From Amycolatopsis sp. FDAARGOS 1241 (GTDB lineage Bacteria; Actinomycetota; Actinomycetes; Mycobacteriales; Pseudonocardiaceae): a stretch of DNA of 64,000 nucleotides. Position 1 is the first letter of the stretch. Each line of letters opens with the position of its first letter. The stretch lies in assembly GCF_016889705.1 (NCBI RefSeq), contig NZ_CP069526.1, positions 2,604,001 to 2,668,000 on the forward strand, written 5' to 3'. The notes beneath the pieces were generated by a model. That model saw nothing but the letters and a program-made list of their open reading frames with translations, ran no database searches and had not been told where the DNA came from. Positions 25,376 to 34,243 of the stretch are shown one piece after another. The translations under genes and the position numbers were made by a program.

Positions 25376-26338
25376 ATGCACGAACTGTCACGCCGGGCCG
25401 CGCTGCGGGCCGGGGGCGGGCTGGTGGCCGCGACGGCGCTGCTGGGAGCCGGAGTGGCGCGAGCGGGCACGGCCTTGGCGGCGACGGGCACGGTCCCGGG
25501 TTCGCAGTACTTCGACCTCACCCAGCCGTCCTACGACCTGTTCCGCGGCAAGATGCTGCACGAATCGCACCACGTGATGCAGGGGTTCACGTTCGACAAC
25601 GTCAACCGGCGGCTCTTCGTCGTGCAGGCGCAGAACGGGACGTCCGGCGACGACCTGTGCGTGAACCAGCTCAGCTTCGACGGCCGGCTGCTCGGGGCGA
25701 TGCACCTGAACGGGGCCGGGCACGGGGTGTCGATCGGCGTGGAGGCCGTCGGGAGTGCTTCGTACATCTGGCTGGAGTGCGACTCGGACTCCACCGGCAC
25801 CGACGGGCGCGGCACGGCGCTGGCCCGCTTCAAGTTCGTCGACGGCGGCACGCCGTCGGTGAAGAAGTTCCTCACGGGCAGCAAGACGATCACGTGCGCC
25901 ACCGACCCGATCAACAACCGCCTCTTGGTGCGCCGCAGTGAGAACGGGGCGTTCTGGTTCAGTCTGTATTCGCTCGCGGACGCCGCGGCCGGCAACTTCA
26001 CCCGGCCGCTGGCCCACTTCCCACAGCCCGCGCTGACCGACCACACCGTGACGTTCCAGGGGTACGCGGTTTACGGCCAGTACCTCTACACCCTGGACGG
26101 CACCGGCCACGACGACCCCGCGGACATCGACTCCTACGTCACGTGCGTGGACATGAACACGGGCACCGTGAAGAGCCGCGCGTTCACCAAAGCGGGCAGC
26201 ACCCTGGTGTACCGCGAACCCGAGGGCATGACGATCTACCGCACGGTGGCCGGCGAGACCCGGCTGTTCCTCGGTTTCGGCTCCCGCGACGGCGTGGACC
26301 GCTACGCCAACATCTTCTACAAGAACGTCCTCATCTGA
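25376..26338 (+). CDS. Tat-exported TagC/P68 receptor-binding-like beta-propeller protein
   Basis: The 320-residue protein opens with a twin-arginine signal (LSRRAALRAGGGLVAATALL then a hydrophobic region ending ALAATG), so it should be exported folded. The mature part recalls the beta-propeller shared by the phage P68 receptor-binding protein and Bacillus TagC-like proteins (YFDLTQPSYDLFRGKMLHES, HHVMQGFTFDNVNRRLFVVQ, ISIG-type blades, and YREPEGMTIYRTVAGETRLF near the end). The function of secreted actinobacterial members is unknown; carbohydrate or wall-polymer binding is a guess. It is divergent from the RHS toxin gene. The ATG at 25376 follows GGGAAAGGGG. Confidence 0.7.
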   Translation: MHELSRRAALRAGGGLVAATALLGAGVARAGTALAATGTVPGSQYFDLTQPSYDLFRGKMLHESHHVMQGFTFDNVNRRLFVVQAQNGTSGDDLCVNQLSFDGRLLGAMHLNGAGHGVSIGVEAVGSASYIWLECDSDSTGTDGRGTALARFKFVDGGTPSVKKFLTGSKTITCATDPINNRLLVRRSENGAFWFSLYSLADAAAGNFTRPLAHFPQPALTDHTVTFQGYAVYGQYLYTLDGTGHDDPADIDSYVTCVDMNTGTVKSRAFTKAGSTLVYREPEGMTIYRTVAGETRLFLGFGSRDGVDRYANIFYKNVLI

Positions 26339-26362
26339 CGTCCGATGTGGACGGTACGCGTG

Positions 26363-26876
26363 TCAGACGTTCGCGACGCGCCCGGCGTGGCTCAGCTCGA
26401 CGGGCTCGAGCCGCACCGGGTCGCCACCGGGGCGGGAGAACAGGCGGACGCCGTCGCCGAGGAACACCGGGGCCACGTGCACGAGCACCTCGTCGAGCTC
26501 ACCGGCGTCGAGGCAGCTGCGGGCGGTGGTGGCGCCGAGTACCGCGACGTACTCGTCGCCGGCGGCGGCTTTCGCCGTGGCCGGCGCCGAGGCGAGGCCG
26601 GCGCGGAACGTGAAGCCGGGCCGCGCCGTCGCCGGGTCGGCAGAGGTGAGCACGACGATCGTCCCGCGCCGGCGGCCCCGTACACCTCGCCTTCGGCCGT
26701 GGTGGCCGGCGCGTAAGTGCGCCCGCCCATCAGCACCGCCCCGAGGCGCGGCAGCAGCCGCTCGACGGCGGAATTCGGCACCCCGTCACCTGCCCCGAGC
26801 AGCCGGACATGTCATCGCCGGGACGGGCGATGAAGCTGTCGAGCGACATCGTCGCGTGGTACAGGACCGTGCTCAT
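26363..26876 (-). pseudogene. Dihydrofolate reductase-family protein (RibD C-terminal type), frameshifted
   Basis: Three pieces in three frames add up to one gene: STVLYHATMSLDSFIARPGD from ATG 26876, then LLPRLGAVLMGGRTYAPATT, then GDEYVAVLGATTARSCLDAG and LDEVLVHVAPVFLGDGVRLF to the stop at 26363. This is the pattern of small DHFR/RibD-like reductases of actinobacteria (about 190 residues). Two frameshifts, near 26780 and near 26655, break it. It is either inactive or affected by two sequence errors. Confidence 0.75.
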
Positions 26877-26938
26877 GGAACCTCCCGATGGATTCGCGGA
26901 CGCCCGTACCGACTCCGGCACCAGCGAAAACTCATCGG

Positions 26939-27988
26939 TCAGCCCGCGGGGACCAGCTCACCCTGCTCGTCGGTGTCTTCGTCCGAGGCCGCCGCGTGGC
27001 GCGCGTAGCGGCGGGCCATCGCGGCGCACACGATCAGCTGGATCTGGTGGAACAGCATCAGCGGCAGCACGATCAGGCCCACCTGCCCGTGGCCGAACAG
27101 CACGGTCGCCATCGGCAGGCCGCTGGCCAAGCTCTTCTTGGACCCGCAGAACACGATCGTGATCCGGTCGGCGCGGTCGAAGCCGAGCAGCCGCGCGCCG
27201 ACGCTCGTGGCCGTGAGGACGGCCGCCAGCAGCACCACGCACACGCCCAGCAGCACGAACAGCGGCCCGAGGTCCAGCTTGTGCCAGATGCCCTCGGTCA
27301 TGCCCTCGCTGAACGCCGTGTAGACGACCAGCAGGATCGACCCGCGGTCCACGAGCTTCAGCGGGGCCGAGTGCCGGCTCACCCAGCCGCCGATCCAGCG
27401 GCGCGCGAGCTGCCCGGCGACGAACGGCACCAGCAGCTGCAGCACGATGTCCAGCACCGCCGAGCCGCTCACGCCCGGCCCGTCCGTGGACAGCAGGAGG
27501 GCGACGAGCAGCGGGGTCAGCACGATGCCGAGCAGGTTCGACACCGACGCGCTGCAGATGGCCGCGGCCACGTTGCCCTTCGCGATCGACGTGAAGGCGA
27601 TCGACGACTGCACCGTCGAGGGCAGCAGGCACAGGAACAACACGCCCGTGTAAAGCGGCGAGGTCAGCAAACCGGGCGAGAGGAACGAAGCGGCGAGGCC
27701 CAGCAACGGAAACAGCACGAATGTGGCGGACAGCACAGTCACGTGCAGCCGCCAGTGCCGCAGCCCGTCGAGCGCCTCCTTGCTCGAAAGCCGTGCGCCG
27801 TAGAGGAAGAACAGCACGCCGACGGCGATGTTCGACGCGATCCCGAACCCGGTCGCGGTCGCGCCGGAGGCGGGCAGCAGCGAGGCTACGCCCACGGTGC
27901 ACAGGATCGCGGCGATGAACGGGTCGATCCGCAGCTTCGCCAGCAAGGCGGAGACGGGGCGGGTCAAGGGTGCGAGCACAGTCGTCAT
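26939..27988 (-). CDS. Bile acid:sodium symporter-family transporter (putative sodium-dependent)
   Basis: The 349-residue membrane protein has about ten hydrophobic helices and family segments such as FIAAILCTVGVASLLPASGA, GVLFFLYGARLSSKEALDGL, LPSTVQSSIAFTSIAKGNVA (the conserved crossover region) and FCGSKKSLASGLPMATVLFG. The family (SBF-like, YfeH type) moves organic anions with sodium; the substrate here is unknown. The ATG at 27988 with GGAG upstream is preferred over longer in-frame starts because the first helix begins soon after. Divergent from the LysR gene 97 bp away, which probably controls it. Confidence 0.85.
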   Translation of the reverse strand: MTTVLAPLTRPVSALLAKLRIDPFIAAILCTVGVASLLPASGATATGFGIASNIAVGVLFFLYGARLSSKEALDGLRHWRLHVTVLSATFVLFPLLGLAASFLSPGLLTSPLYTGVLFLCLLPSTVQSSIAFTSIAKGNVAAAICSASVSNLLGIVLTPLLVALLLSTDGPGVSGSAVLDIVLQLLVPFVAGQLARRWIGGWVSRHSAPLKLVDRGSILLVVYTAFSEGMTEGIWHKLDLGPLFVLLGVCVVLLAAVLTATSVGARLLGFDRADRITIVFCGSKKSLASGLPMATVLFGHGQVGLIVLPLMLFHQIQLIVCAAMARRYARHAAASDEDTDEQGELVPAG

Positions 27989-28040
27989 GGAGCTCCTTTC
28001 TCCGCCATTCTCCGGTGGGACGTGTTCATTCGGAACCCCG

Positions 28041-28060
28041 ATGACCGTACTCACTGTCAT
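28041..28060. promoter_or_regulatory. Candidate LysR-type binding site between symporter and regulator genes
   Basis: An inverted repeat ATGAC-N10-GTCAT lies in the 97-bp gap shared by the divergent genes. It has the length and T-N11-A-like form of LysR recognition sites, and its place fits autorepression plus activation of the symporter. Confidence 0.4.
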
Positions 28061-28085
28061 TGTGGACGCCGATAAGATGTGACGC

Positions 28086-28934
28086 ATGCTGGATTCGCGG
28101 CTCTGCCGGTCGTTCCTCGCGGTGGCCGAAACCCGCAGCTTCACCGCGGCGGCCCGCCGTTTGGGTGTGGGCCAGCCCACAGTGAGCCAGCACATCCGCC
28201 GGCTCGAACGGGAAGCGGGCGGCCTGCTGTTCCAACGCGACACCCACGCCGTGGACCTCACCGCGCGCGGGCAGGCGATGCTGGGCTTCGCGCAGACCAT
28301 TGTGGACACCGAGGATCGCGCGGCCCGCCACTTCCGCGGCACGCAGGTGCGCGGGCGCGTCCGCTTCGGCGTCTCCGAGGACTTCGTGCTCGACGAGCTG
28401 CCGGAGCTCCTCGCGCGGCTCCGGCGCAGTCACCCGTTGGTGGACGTGGAGCTGCACGTCGAACTGTCCGATGTGCTCGCCCGCCGCCTCGCCGAGGGCC
28501 GCCTCGACCTCGTGCTCGGCAAGCGCCGCCCCGGCGCCGGCGGCGACGGCCGGGTGCTTCGCCGCGAACCGCTGGTGTGGATCGGCTCGACGGCCACCGT
28601 GCTCGAACCCGGCCAGCCCGTGCCGCTCGTGCAGTACCCGATGCCGTCGGTCACCCGGCAGCTCGCCGTGGAGGCCCTCGAACGCGCCGGCCTCGAGTGG
28701 CGCGCGGCGTGCCTCACGTCCAGCCTCACCGGCCTGCGCGCCGCGGCGGCCGCCGGCCTGGGCATCACGGTCCACGCCCGCAGCCTCGTCCCGCCCGGCC
28801 TCATCGCGCTCTCCGCCGACCTCGGCCTCCCCGACCCCGGTGACGTCGAAATCGTCCTCCTCGCCCGCGACGCGGCCACCGGCCCGGTGGAAACCCTGGC
28901 CGAGTTCGTGGTCGCGAAACTGGGCGGCGCGTGA
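28086..28934 (+). CDS. LysR-family transcriptional regulator
   Basis: The 282-residue protein has an intact N-terminal helix-turn-helix (LCRSFLAVAETRSFTAAARR, LGVGQPTVSQHIRRLEREAG) and a LysR substrate-binding domain (VRFGVSEDFVLDELPELLAR to GLGITVHARSL). Members bind as tetramers near divergent promoters and respond to a small ligand. The divergent symporter gene is the obvious target. The length is near the family norm. Confidence 0.9.
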   Translation: MLDSRLCRSFLAVAETRSFTAAARRLGVGQPTVSQHIRRLEREAGGLLFQRDTHAVDLTARGQAMLGFAQTIVDTEDRAARHFRGTQVRGRVRFGVSEDFVLDELPELLARLRRSHPLVDVELHVELSDVLARRLAEGRLDLVLGKRRPGAGGDGRVLRREPLVWIGSTATVLEPGQPVPLVQYPMPSVTRQLAVEALERAGLEWRAACLTSSLTGLRAAAAAGLGITVHARSLVPPGLIALSADLGLPDPGDVEIVLLARDAATGPVETLAEFVVAKLGGA

Positions 28935-28981
28935 TCAGTTCATCGAAGTGGGTGATACGCGGCCGGTCCTGAAGCGGCCGC

Positions 28982-29522
28982 TCAGGCCGGCTCGCCGGAC
29001 AGGAGGGTGCGCAGCCGGAGCAGGGCGCGGTGCTGGGCGACGCGCACGGCGCCCGGGGACGAACCCACGGCGTCCGCCGTTTCCTCCGCCGTGAGGCCGA
29101 CCACGACGCGCAGCAGCACGATCTCCCGCTGGCGTTCCGGCAGCCGCGACAGCAGGTGGCCGAGGCGGCCGGCGAGTTCGCCGAAGCGGGCGCGTTGCTC
29201 GGGCCCGTGCGCGGGGTCGGCGGCGTCCGGCGGTTCGGCCACCGGATCGGTCCGGTTGCGCGCCGCGGCGCGGTGGGCGTCGGCGACCTTGTGCTGGGCG
29301 ATGCCGTCGACGAAGGCGAGGAAGGGCCGGCCCCGGTCGTGGTGGGCGGCGGGCAGGGCGGAGATGATCGCGACGCACACTTCCTGGGCCACCTCGTCGG
29401 CCGAGGAGTAGGAGCGGTCGAGCCCGCCGATGCGGCCGCGGCAGTACCGGGCGACCAGGGGGCGGATGGCTTCGAGCAGCCGCGCGGCGGCCCGTGGATC
29501 GCCGGCGACAGCGGCGGCGACG
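28982..29522 (-). pseudogene. ShbA/SigD-type RNA polymerase sigma factor, lacking a start codon
   Basis: From about 29520 leftward the frame reads RPVAAAVAGDPRAAARLLEA, IRPLVARYCRGRIGGLDRSY, SSADEVAQEVCVAIISALPA, and the region 4 segment LPERQREIVLLRVVVGLTAE then SSPGAVRVAQHRALLRLRTL. This is nearly the full pattern of ShbA/SigD, which supports transcription of the principal sigma factor in Streptomyces. Upstream, this frame has no ATG, GTG or TTG back to a TGA near 29674, so translation cannot begin normally. The preceding sigma-like frame runs into it without a stop. A single frameshift joining or fusing the two genes is the simplest explanation; an assembly error is possible. Confidence 0.65.
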
Positions 29523-30108
29523 GGGCGTCGACGGCCCGCCAGTGAGCCGCGAAATGATCCGCCAGTTCCTTCACGGCGGCGAGCGCGGTTTCGCCGTCGA
29601 GACCGCGGCGCAGGGCGTCGGCCAAGCTGCCGTCGGCCTCCAGCAGCAAGGTCACGAGGGCCTCCTCCTCATCGACCGACAACCGGCGTTTCAGCCGCTC
29701 CCGGGCGTGGCGCAGGTTCGACCGCACGGTGTTCGCGGGCATGCCGAGGGCCTCGCCGATGGCCACCGGGGTGAACCCGTCGAGCGACCAGGCCAGCACG
29801 GTTCGCTGCGTGTCCGGCAGCGTCGCGAGCAGCTCGACCCCCAGAGCGTTCTGCTCGACGAGTGCGGTCAGCCGGTCGCCCGGCGGGTCGCCGGCCCGGT
29901 CCGCGAACCAGGCCTGCTCACCGGCGAGCCGGGCCGCCACCAGCCGCGGCCGCGCCCGCGGATCGCCCGGCAGCGGCCACGTGCCGGCTTCGCCGGCGAG
30001 CGCTTCGAGGGCCGCGTCGCGCGCCGCCCCGGGTTCCAGCCCGGTCTTGCAGAGGAAGGCCACGAGCTGTGGGTATTCGGCGCGAAAGAACCCGTCGAAC
30101 CCCTCCAC
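29523..30108 (-). CDS. Sigma-70-like protein with region 4 helix-turn-helix, 3' end unresolved
   Basis: From a GTG at 30108 (preceded by AGGGAGCTCGG) the frame reads FDGFFRAEYPQLVAFLCKTG and LEPGAARDAALEALAGEAGT, then LATLPDTQRTVLAWSLDGFT and PVAIGEALGMPANTVRSNLR, followed by an acidic tail (LSVDEEEALVTLLLEADGSL, LADALRRGLDGETALAAV). This is an ECF-like sigma layout with a clear region 4. Natural homology ends near HFAAHWRAV, around 29525, but no stop occurs there; the frame continues open across the ShbA relic to 28801. The coordinates given stop where the family similarity stops. It is divergent from whiB. Confidence 0.55.
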
Positions 30109-30453
30109 CCCCGAGCTCCCTCCCGCGCCGGAACCAGCCGTCGCAGGAACAGGTGCGGTGCGCGTCGCGCCAGGTGTAACGATTCGGTTTCGGCACCGTG
30201 TGTAGCCCCGCGTGTGCGGGGTACTTCCCCCTGGGTGCGCCACAAAAAATCGAGTGTGACCTGGGACCTTCTCCGATGGGAACAACCGCCGTCGGTGGTA
30301 GGTTGGATATTCGGTTGCCCGCGGGCCCCACAGGGGCTGGCGGGAGCGGCCGAAAGCCCACCGAGCGCCACACCAGTTGTGCTGAGTCGTGCGCGCGCGG
30401 AGAAGTCGGTTGACCGAGAAAAGACAATGTTCGACAGGAGGTGAAACGCGAAA
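30109..30453. other. Intergenic promoter region between sigma-like gene and whiB
   Basis: 345 bp without a gene. It holds a short hairpin (CCCCGC-GTGT-GCGGGG at 30206-30221) and an A-run (ACAAAAAATCG near 30243), unusual in this GC-rich DNA and typical of a strongly regulated promoter region. WhiB genes often have long leaders. Confidence 0.45.
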
Positions 30454-30723
30454 ATGGAACTCACGACCACCGGCTGGCTGTCCCGAGCAGCCTGTCAGGA
30501 CGAGGACCCGGAACTGTTCTTCCCGATTTCGGACGTCGGCCCCGGAGCCCGGCAGGTCGCCCAGGCCAAGGCTGTCTGCGCGCGCTGCCCGGTTCGCGAA
30601 GCGTGCCTTTCCTACGCCCTCGACAACGGCCTGGACAACGGCATCTTCGGGGGGACCACCGAGCTGGAACGCCGGAAGCTGGTCCGCGCCCGCCCTGCCG
30701 CCGAACGGCATCGAGCCGCCTGA
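30454..30723 (+). CDS. WhiB-family iron-sulfur transcription factor
   Basis: The 89-residue protein has the four cluster cysteines at 14, 42, 45 and 51 (CARCPVREAC), the turn motif GIFGGTTELER and a basic C-terminus for DNA contact. WhiB proteins hold an O2/NO-sensitive [4Fe-4S] cluster and work with the principal sigma factor region 4. A near-perfect ribosome site (AGGAGGTGAAAC) precedes the ATG at 30454. In mycobacteria whiB3 lies beside sigD, groEL and guaB; here a WhiB gene is again next to a SigD/ShbA-like gene, but groEL and guaB are absent. Confidence 0.92.
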   Translation: MELTTTGWLSRAACQDEDPELFFPISDVGPGARQVAQAKAVCARCPVREACLSYALDNGLDNGIFGGTTELERRKLVRARPAAERHRAA

Positions 30724-30793
30724 CCGCGAGCCGGTGGCCATTCCCGGAGCCGAAGGCGAGACTTTCCCGGAAAACCCACTGGGGACCGGCTTG

Positions 30794-30832
30794 TGCCCGG
30801 GTGGTGACCTGATCAAGGTCACCACCCGGGCA
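30794..30832 (+). terminator. Rho-independent terminator after whiB
   Basis: A perfect 17-bp stem (TGCCCGGGTGGTGACCT and its complement) with a GATCA loop is followed by TTTTGGTTTTCCC. It lies 71 bp after the whiB stop codon and is the clearest intrinsic terminator of the window apart from the one at 59.1 kb. Confidence 0.9.
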
Positions 30833-31015
30833 TTTTGGTTTTCCCACCACCCCGGTTCCGGTCCACACGCGGCGAATGGGGACCCGCGGTGCGGATCAGC
30901 GGGATCGCCGGGCGGCGTGATCTTCGTCGTCGCGCCGGGTCACCTCGTGCGCACCAAGCGTTTTCACGACCGACCGGTTCCGTGCGGGACGGGACCGTTC
31001 ACCGCGCGAAACGCG

Positions 31016-32008
31016 TCAATCCGCCAGCACTTCCGGCAACCCGTACGGCGCGAACGACGGCGTTTCGAACGCCGCCATCGCCGTCACCACGCCGTCCTGC
31101 AGCGTGAGCACGCTGATGCCGAATCGCCGGAACGCGTCGTCCCCCGGCCGCCGGACCCAGGTGGCCACCGCAGGCTGGCGGTTGGCGCGCACCGGCGTCA
31201 TCCGGAACCAGCCGGTGAAGTGCGGCGAGGCCGGGTCCATGCTCGTGCGCAGTGCGGCGATGATCCGGTCCCGGCTGTCGAACCACAACGTGTACGGCGG
31301 CATGACCGCGCGGGCGTCAGCGCGCAGCAGCTCGGCCACCGCACCTGCGTCGCCGGCCTCGTAGGCGGCGATGAAGCGGCGCAGCAGAGCCGCTTCGTCC
31401 GCGGACGGTGCGGCGACGGCCCACTCGGCTCGCCGCGACGGCAGGCGCGTGCGCAGGGTTTCCCGGGCCCGCTGCAGCGCGCTGTTGGCCGACGCCACCG
31501 ACGTCTCGAGCAACGCCGCGGCGTCCTTGGCGGACCAGTCGAGCACGTCGCGCAGGATGAGGGCGGCGCGCTGGCGCGGCGGCAGGTGCTGAATGGTCGC
31601 GAGGAACGCGAGCTCGATCGTCTCCCGCTCGACGACCTCGGCACCGGTGTCGTCCGGGGCAGCGGCGTCCAGCAGCAGATCGGGGATCGGGCCGAGGAAC
31701 GGCAGATCGAGCGCCGCCGGGAACCCGCCCGGGTCGCCGGCGGCCTGGAGCTCGTCGGGCAGCACGCGGCGGGGGCGGCGGGCCAGCGCGTCGAGGCACA
31801 CGTTGGTGGCGATGCGGTACAGCCACGTCCGCAGGCTCGCCCGGCCCTCGAACCCGGCCCGGCCCCGCCACGCCCGCAGGAACACCTCCTGCGTCAGGTC
31901 TTCGGCCTCCTCGAGCGAACCGCTCATCCGGTAGCAGTGCACCCGGATCTCGCGGCGGTGCCGCTCGAGGAGGTCTCCGAAGCCGGTCCCGGAATCGACG
32001 CTGTCCAC
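31016..32008 (-). CDS. ECF sigma factor with C-terminal SnoaL-like domain (SigG/SigJ type)
   Basis: The 330-residue protein has region 2 (LLERHRREIRVHCYRMSGSL, EEAEDLTQEVFLRAWRGRAG, FEGRASLRTWLYRIATNVCL), region 4 (LPPRQRAALILRDVLDWSAK, DAAALLETSVASANSALQRA) and an extra NTF2/SnoaL-like domain (RRFIAAYEAGDAGAVAELLR to VVTAMAAFETPSF). This is the layout of ECF41/SigG-like factors, in which the C-terminal domain replaces an anti-sigma partner. It starts 14 bp after the efflux transporter stop, so it is probably the last gene of a TetR-transporter-sigma operon. The GTG at 32008 is chosen by homology; upstream codons read into the transporter. Confidence 0.88.
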   Translation of the reverse strand: MDSVDSGTGFGDLLERHRREIRVHCYRMSGSLEEAEDLTQEVFLRAWRGRAGFEGRASLRTWLYRIATNVCLDALARRPRRVLPDELQAAGDPGGFPAALDLPFLGPIPDLLLDAAAPDDTGAEVVERETIELAFLATIQHLPPRQRAALILRDVLDWSAKDAAALLETSVASANSALQRARETLRTRLPSRRAEWAVAAPSADEAALLRRFIAAYEAGDAGAVAELLRADARAVMPPYTLWFDSRDRIIAALRTSMDPASPHFTGWFRMTPVRANRQPAVATWVRRPGDDAFRRFGISVLTLQDGVVTAMAAFETPSFAPYGLPEVLAD

Positions 32009-32022
32009 GCCGGAACCGTAGC

Positions 32023-33579
32023 TCAAGCGGACTCCTCCGCGAGGCGTTCGAGCCCGCTCTGCGTCTTGAGCGGCAGGTGCTTGAGGAACGCCACCGCGAC
32101 CACCACGAGCAGCGCGATCGGCGCCGCGATGAGGAACAGGTCGCTGGTCGCCGTGCCGTAGGCCTCGCGGATCACGTTCGCGATCGGCGCGGGCAGGTCG
32201 GCGAGGTTCGGGACCTTCTCGCTGCCGCCGCCGCTCATGTCGGGCAGCGGGCCGAGGCCCTCGGTGATCAGCGTGGTGACGCGGTTGGCCAGCACCGCGC
32301 CGAGCGCGCTCACGCCGATCGACCCGCCGAGGCTGCGGAAGAACGACAGTGTCGAGGTCGCGGCGCCCAGGTCGTGGGCGGGCACGTCGTTCTGCGTCAC
32401 CAGGACCAGGTTCTGCATGAGCATGCCGACGCCGACACCGAGCACCAGCATGAACAGGCTCAGCTCCAGCACGCTCGTGTGCGCGTCGATGAGACCCAGC
32501 AGGCCGAGGCCCGCGGCCAGCAGCACCGAGCCCAGCAGCAGGTGGCCCTTCCAGCGCCCGGTCCGGCTGATCACCTGGCCCGACACCGTCGAGGACACCA
32601 GCAGCCCGAAGATCATCGGCAGGCTCATCAGGCCGGCGACGGTCGGCGACTTGCCGAGCGAGAGCTGGAAGTACTGCGACAGGAACACCGTGCCGCCGAA
32701 CATCGCGACCCCTACGAGGAAGCTCGCGATCGTCGTCAGCGACACCGTGCGGTTGCGGAACAGGCCCAGCGGGATGATCGGCTCGCGCACCTTCGTCTCG
32801 ACGAACACCGCCAGCGCCAGCACGACGACCCCGGCCGGCACCAGCACGCCGGTCTGCCACGAACCCCACGCGAACGACGAACCGGCGAGCGACGACCACA
32901 CCAGCAACGTCGACACGCCCAGCATGATCAGGAACGCCCCGAGCCAGTCCACGTGCGCCTCGCGCCGGATCGTCGGCAGCTGCAGCGTGCGCTGCAGCAG
33001 CAGGATCGCGGCGAGCGCGAACGGCACGCCGAGGAAGAAACACCAGCGCCACCCGAGCCACGAGGTGTCCACGAGCACGCCGCCGATGAGCGGCCCCGCG
33101 ACCGTGCCGATGGCGAACACGGCGCCGAAGATGCCCGAGAACTTGCCGAGCTCCCGCGGCGACACGATCGCCGCCATGATCACCTGCGCCAGCGCCGTGA
33201 GGCCGCCACCGCCGATGCCCTGCGCGATGCGGCTGACGATGAGCAGCTCGATGTTCGGCGCGAAGCCGGCCACGAGCGACCCGACCACGAACAGGCCGAG
33301 CGAAAGCTGGATCAGCAGCTTCTTGTTGTAGAGGTCGGAGAGCTTGCCCCACAACGGAACCGTCGCCGTCATCGCGAGCAGCTCCGTGGTCACCACCCAG
33401 GTGTAGGAGGCCTGCGTGCCGCCGAGCTCGGACACGATGCGCGGCAAGGCGTTCGCGACGACGGTCGAGGCCAGGATGGCGACGAAGATGCCCATCATCA
33501 GCCCCGACATGGCCTGCAGCACCTGCTGCCTGCTCATCGCGGCCGGGGCGGCGGGCGCCTCGGTTTCGGACACGGTCAT
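32023..33579 (-). CDS. DHA2-family (EmrB/QacA) MFS drug efflux transporter
   Basis: The 518-residue membrane protein has the 14-helix DHA2 pattern. Helix 1 carries LMMGIFVAILASTVVANALP and the loop 2-3 motif LWGKLSDLYNKKLLIQ; motif C appears as GIFGAVFAIGTVAGPLIGGV. It should export amphipathic drugs or metabolites in exchange for protons. It lies between the TetR gene (33 bp upstream) and the sigma factor gene on the same strand, and is probably under the 32-bp operator at 34.24 kb. The ATG at 33579 follows GAGGGGATCTCC. Confidence 0.92.
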   Translation of the reverse strand: MTVSETEAPAAPAAMSRQQVLQAMSGLMMGIFVAILASTVVANALPRIVSELGGTQASYTWVVTTELLAMTATVPLWGKLSDLYNKKLLIQLSLGLFVVGSLVAGFAPNIELLIVSRIAQGIGGGGLTALAQVIMAAIVSPRELGKFSGIFGAVFAIGTVAGPLIGGVLVDTSWLGWRWCFFLGVPFALAAILLLQRTLQLPTIRREAHVDWLGAFLIMLGVSTLLVWSSLAGSSFAWGSWQTGVLVPAGVVVLALAVFVETKVREPIIPLGLFRNRTVSLTTIASFLVGVAMFGGTVFLSQYFQLSLGKSPTVAGLMSLPMIFGLLVSSTVSGQVISRTGRWKGHLLLGSVLLAAGLGLLGLIDAHTSVLELSLFMLVLGVGVGMLMQNLVLVTQNDVPAHDLGAATSTLSFFRSLGGSIGVSALGAVLANRVTTLITEGLGPLPDMSGGGSEKVPNLADLPAPIANVIREAYGTATSDLFLIAAPIALLVVVAVAFLKHLPLKTQSGLERLAEESA

Positions 33580-33612
33580 GGAGATCCCCTCAGAAGTGCG
33601 GTGATGGGTGGG

Positions 33613-34221
33613 TCAGTGCGGGTCGGCGAGCCCGGCGGCCAGCGTGGCCACCGCTTCGTCGACCAGATCGAGCAGCGGGCGCGAGCCCCCGAGCTCGCGC
33701 CAGAGCATCAACGAGGCGTTGAGGGCGCTGCCGAACGCCGAAAGCACCAGCGACGGGTACAGGTCCTTCGCCGGGTCGGTCCCGCTGCGCTTCGCGATGG
33801 CGGCGATGGTCGGCTCGACGGCGTCCGAGCTGAGCGACATGGCGCGCAGCGTGAGCCCTGGGTTGTCCTTGATGATCCGGATGCGCGTGAGCCACTCGTC
33901 GCGGTTTTCGTCGATCTCCGCCAGGTCCTCGCGCACGCTCGCGAGCAGCGCCTCGAGCGTGCTCAGCGTGGGTGCCGCCCCGGCAAGCCGGTCGACCATC
34001 CGCAGGCTGCGTTCCGCGTGGTCGGCGTGCGCGATCACCACCGAGTCCTCTTTGGACGCGAAGTAGTTGAAGAACGTCCGCGCCGAAACCCCCGCCTCCG
34101 CGGCGATGTCCTCCACCGTCACGTGGTCCAGACCGCGTTCGCCGACGAGCCGCACCGCTGTTGTGGCGAGCGTGCGGTGCGTTTCGAGCTTCTTGCGCTC
34201 GCGCAGACCGGGGGAGGGCAC
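33613..34221 (-). CDS. TetR-family repressor of the efflux operon
   Basis: The 202-residue protein has a TetR helix-turn-helix at residues about 15-60 (VRLVGERGLDHVTVEDIAAE, AGVSARTFFNYFASKEDSVV) and a helical ligand domain. It is the first gene of the operon with the MFS transporter and faces the DprE2-like gene. The near-perfect 32-bp palindrome starts 23 bp upstream of its ATG, consistent with autorepression. Confidence 0.92.
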   Translation of the reverse strand: MPSPGLRERKKLETHRTLATTAVRLVGERGLDHVTVEDIAAEAGVSARTFFNYFASKEDSVVIAHADHAERSLRMVDRLAGAAPTLSTLEALLASVREDLAEIDENRDEWLTRIRIIKDNPGLTLRAMSLSSDAVEPTIAAIAKRSGTDPAKDLYPSLVLSAFGSALNASLMLWRELGGSRPLLDLVDEAVATLAAGLADPH

Positions 34222-34243
34222 GTGTTCGAGGATAGTGCGAAAC

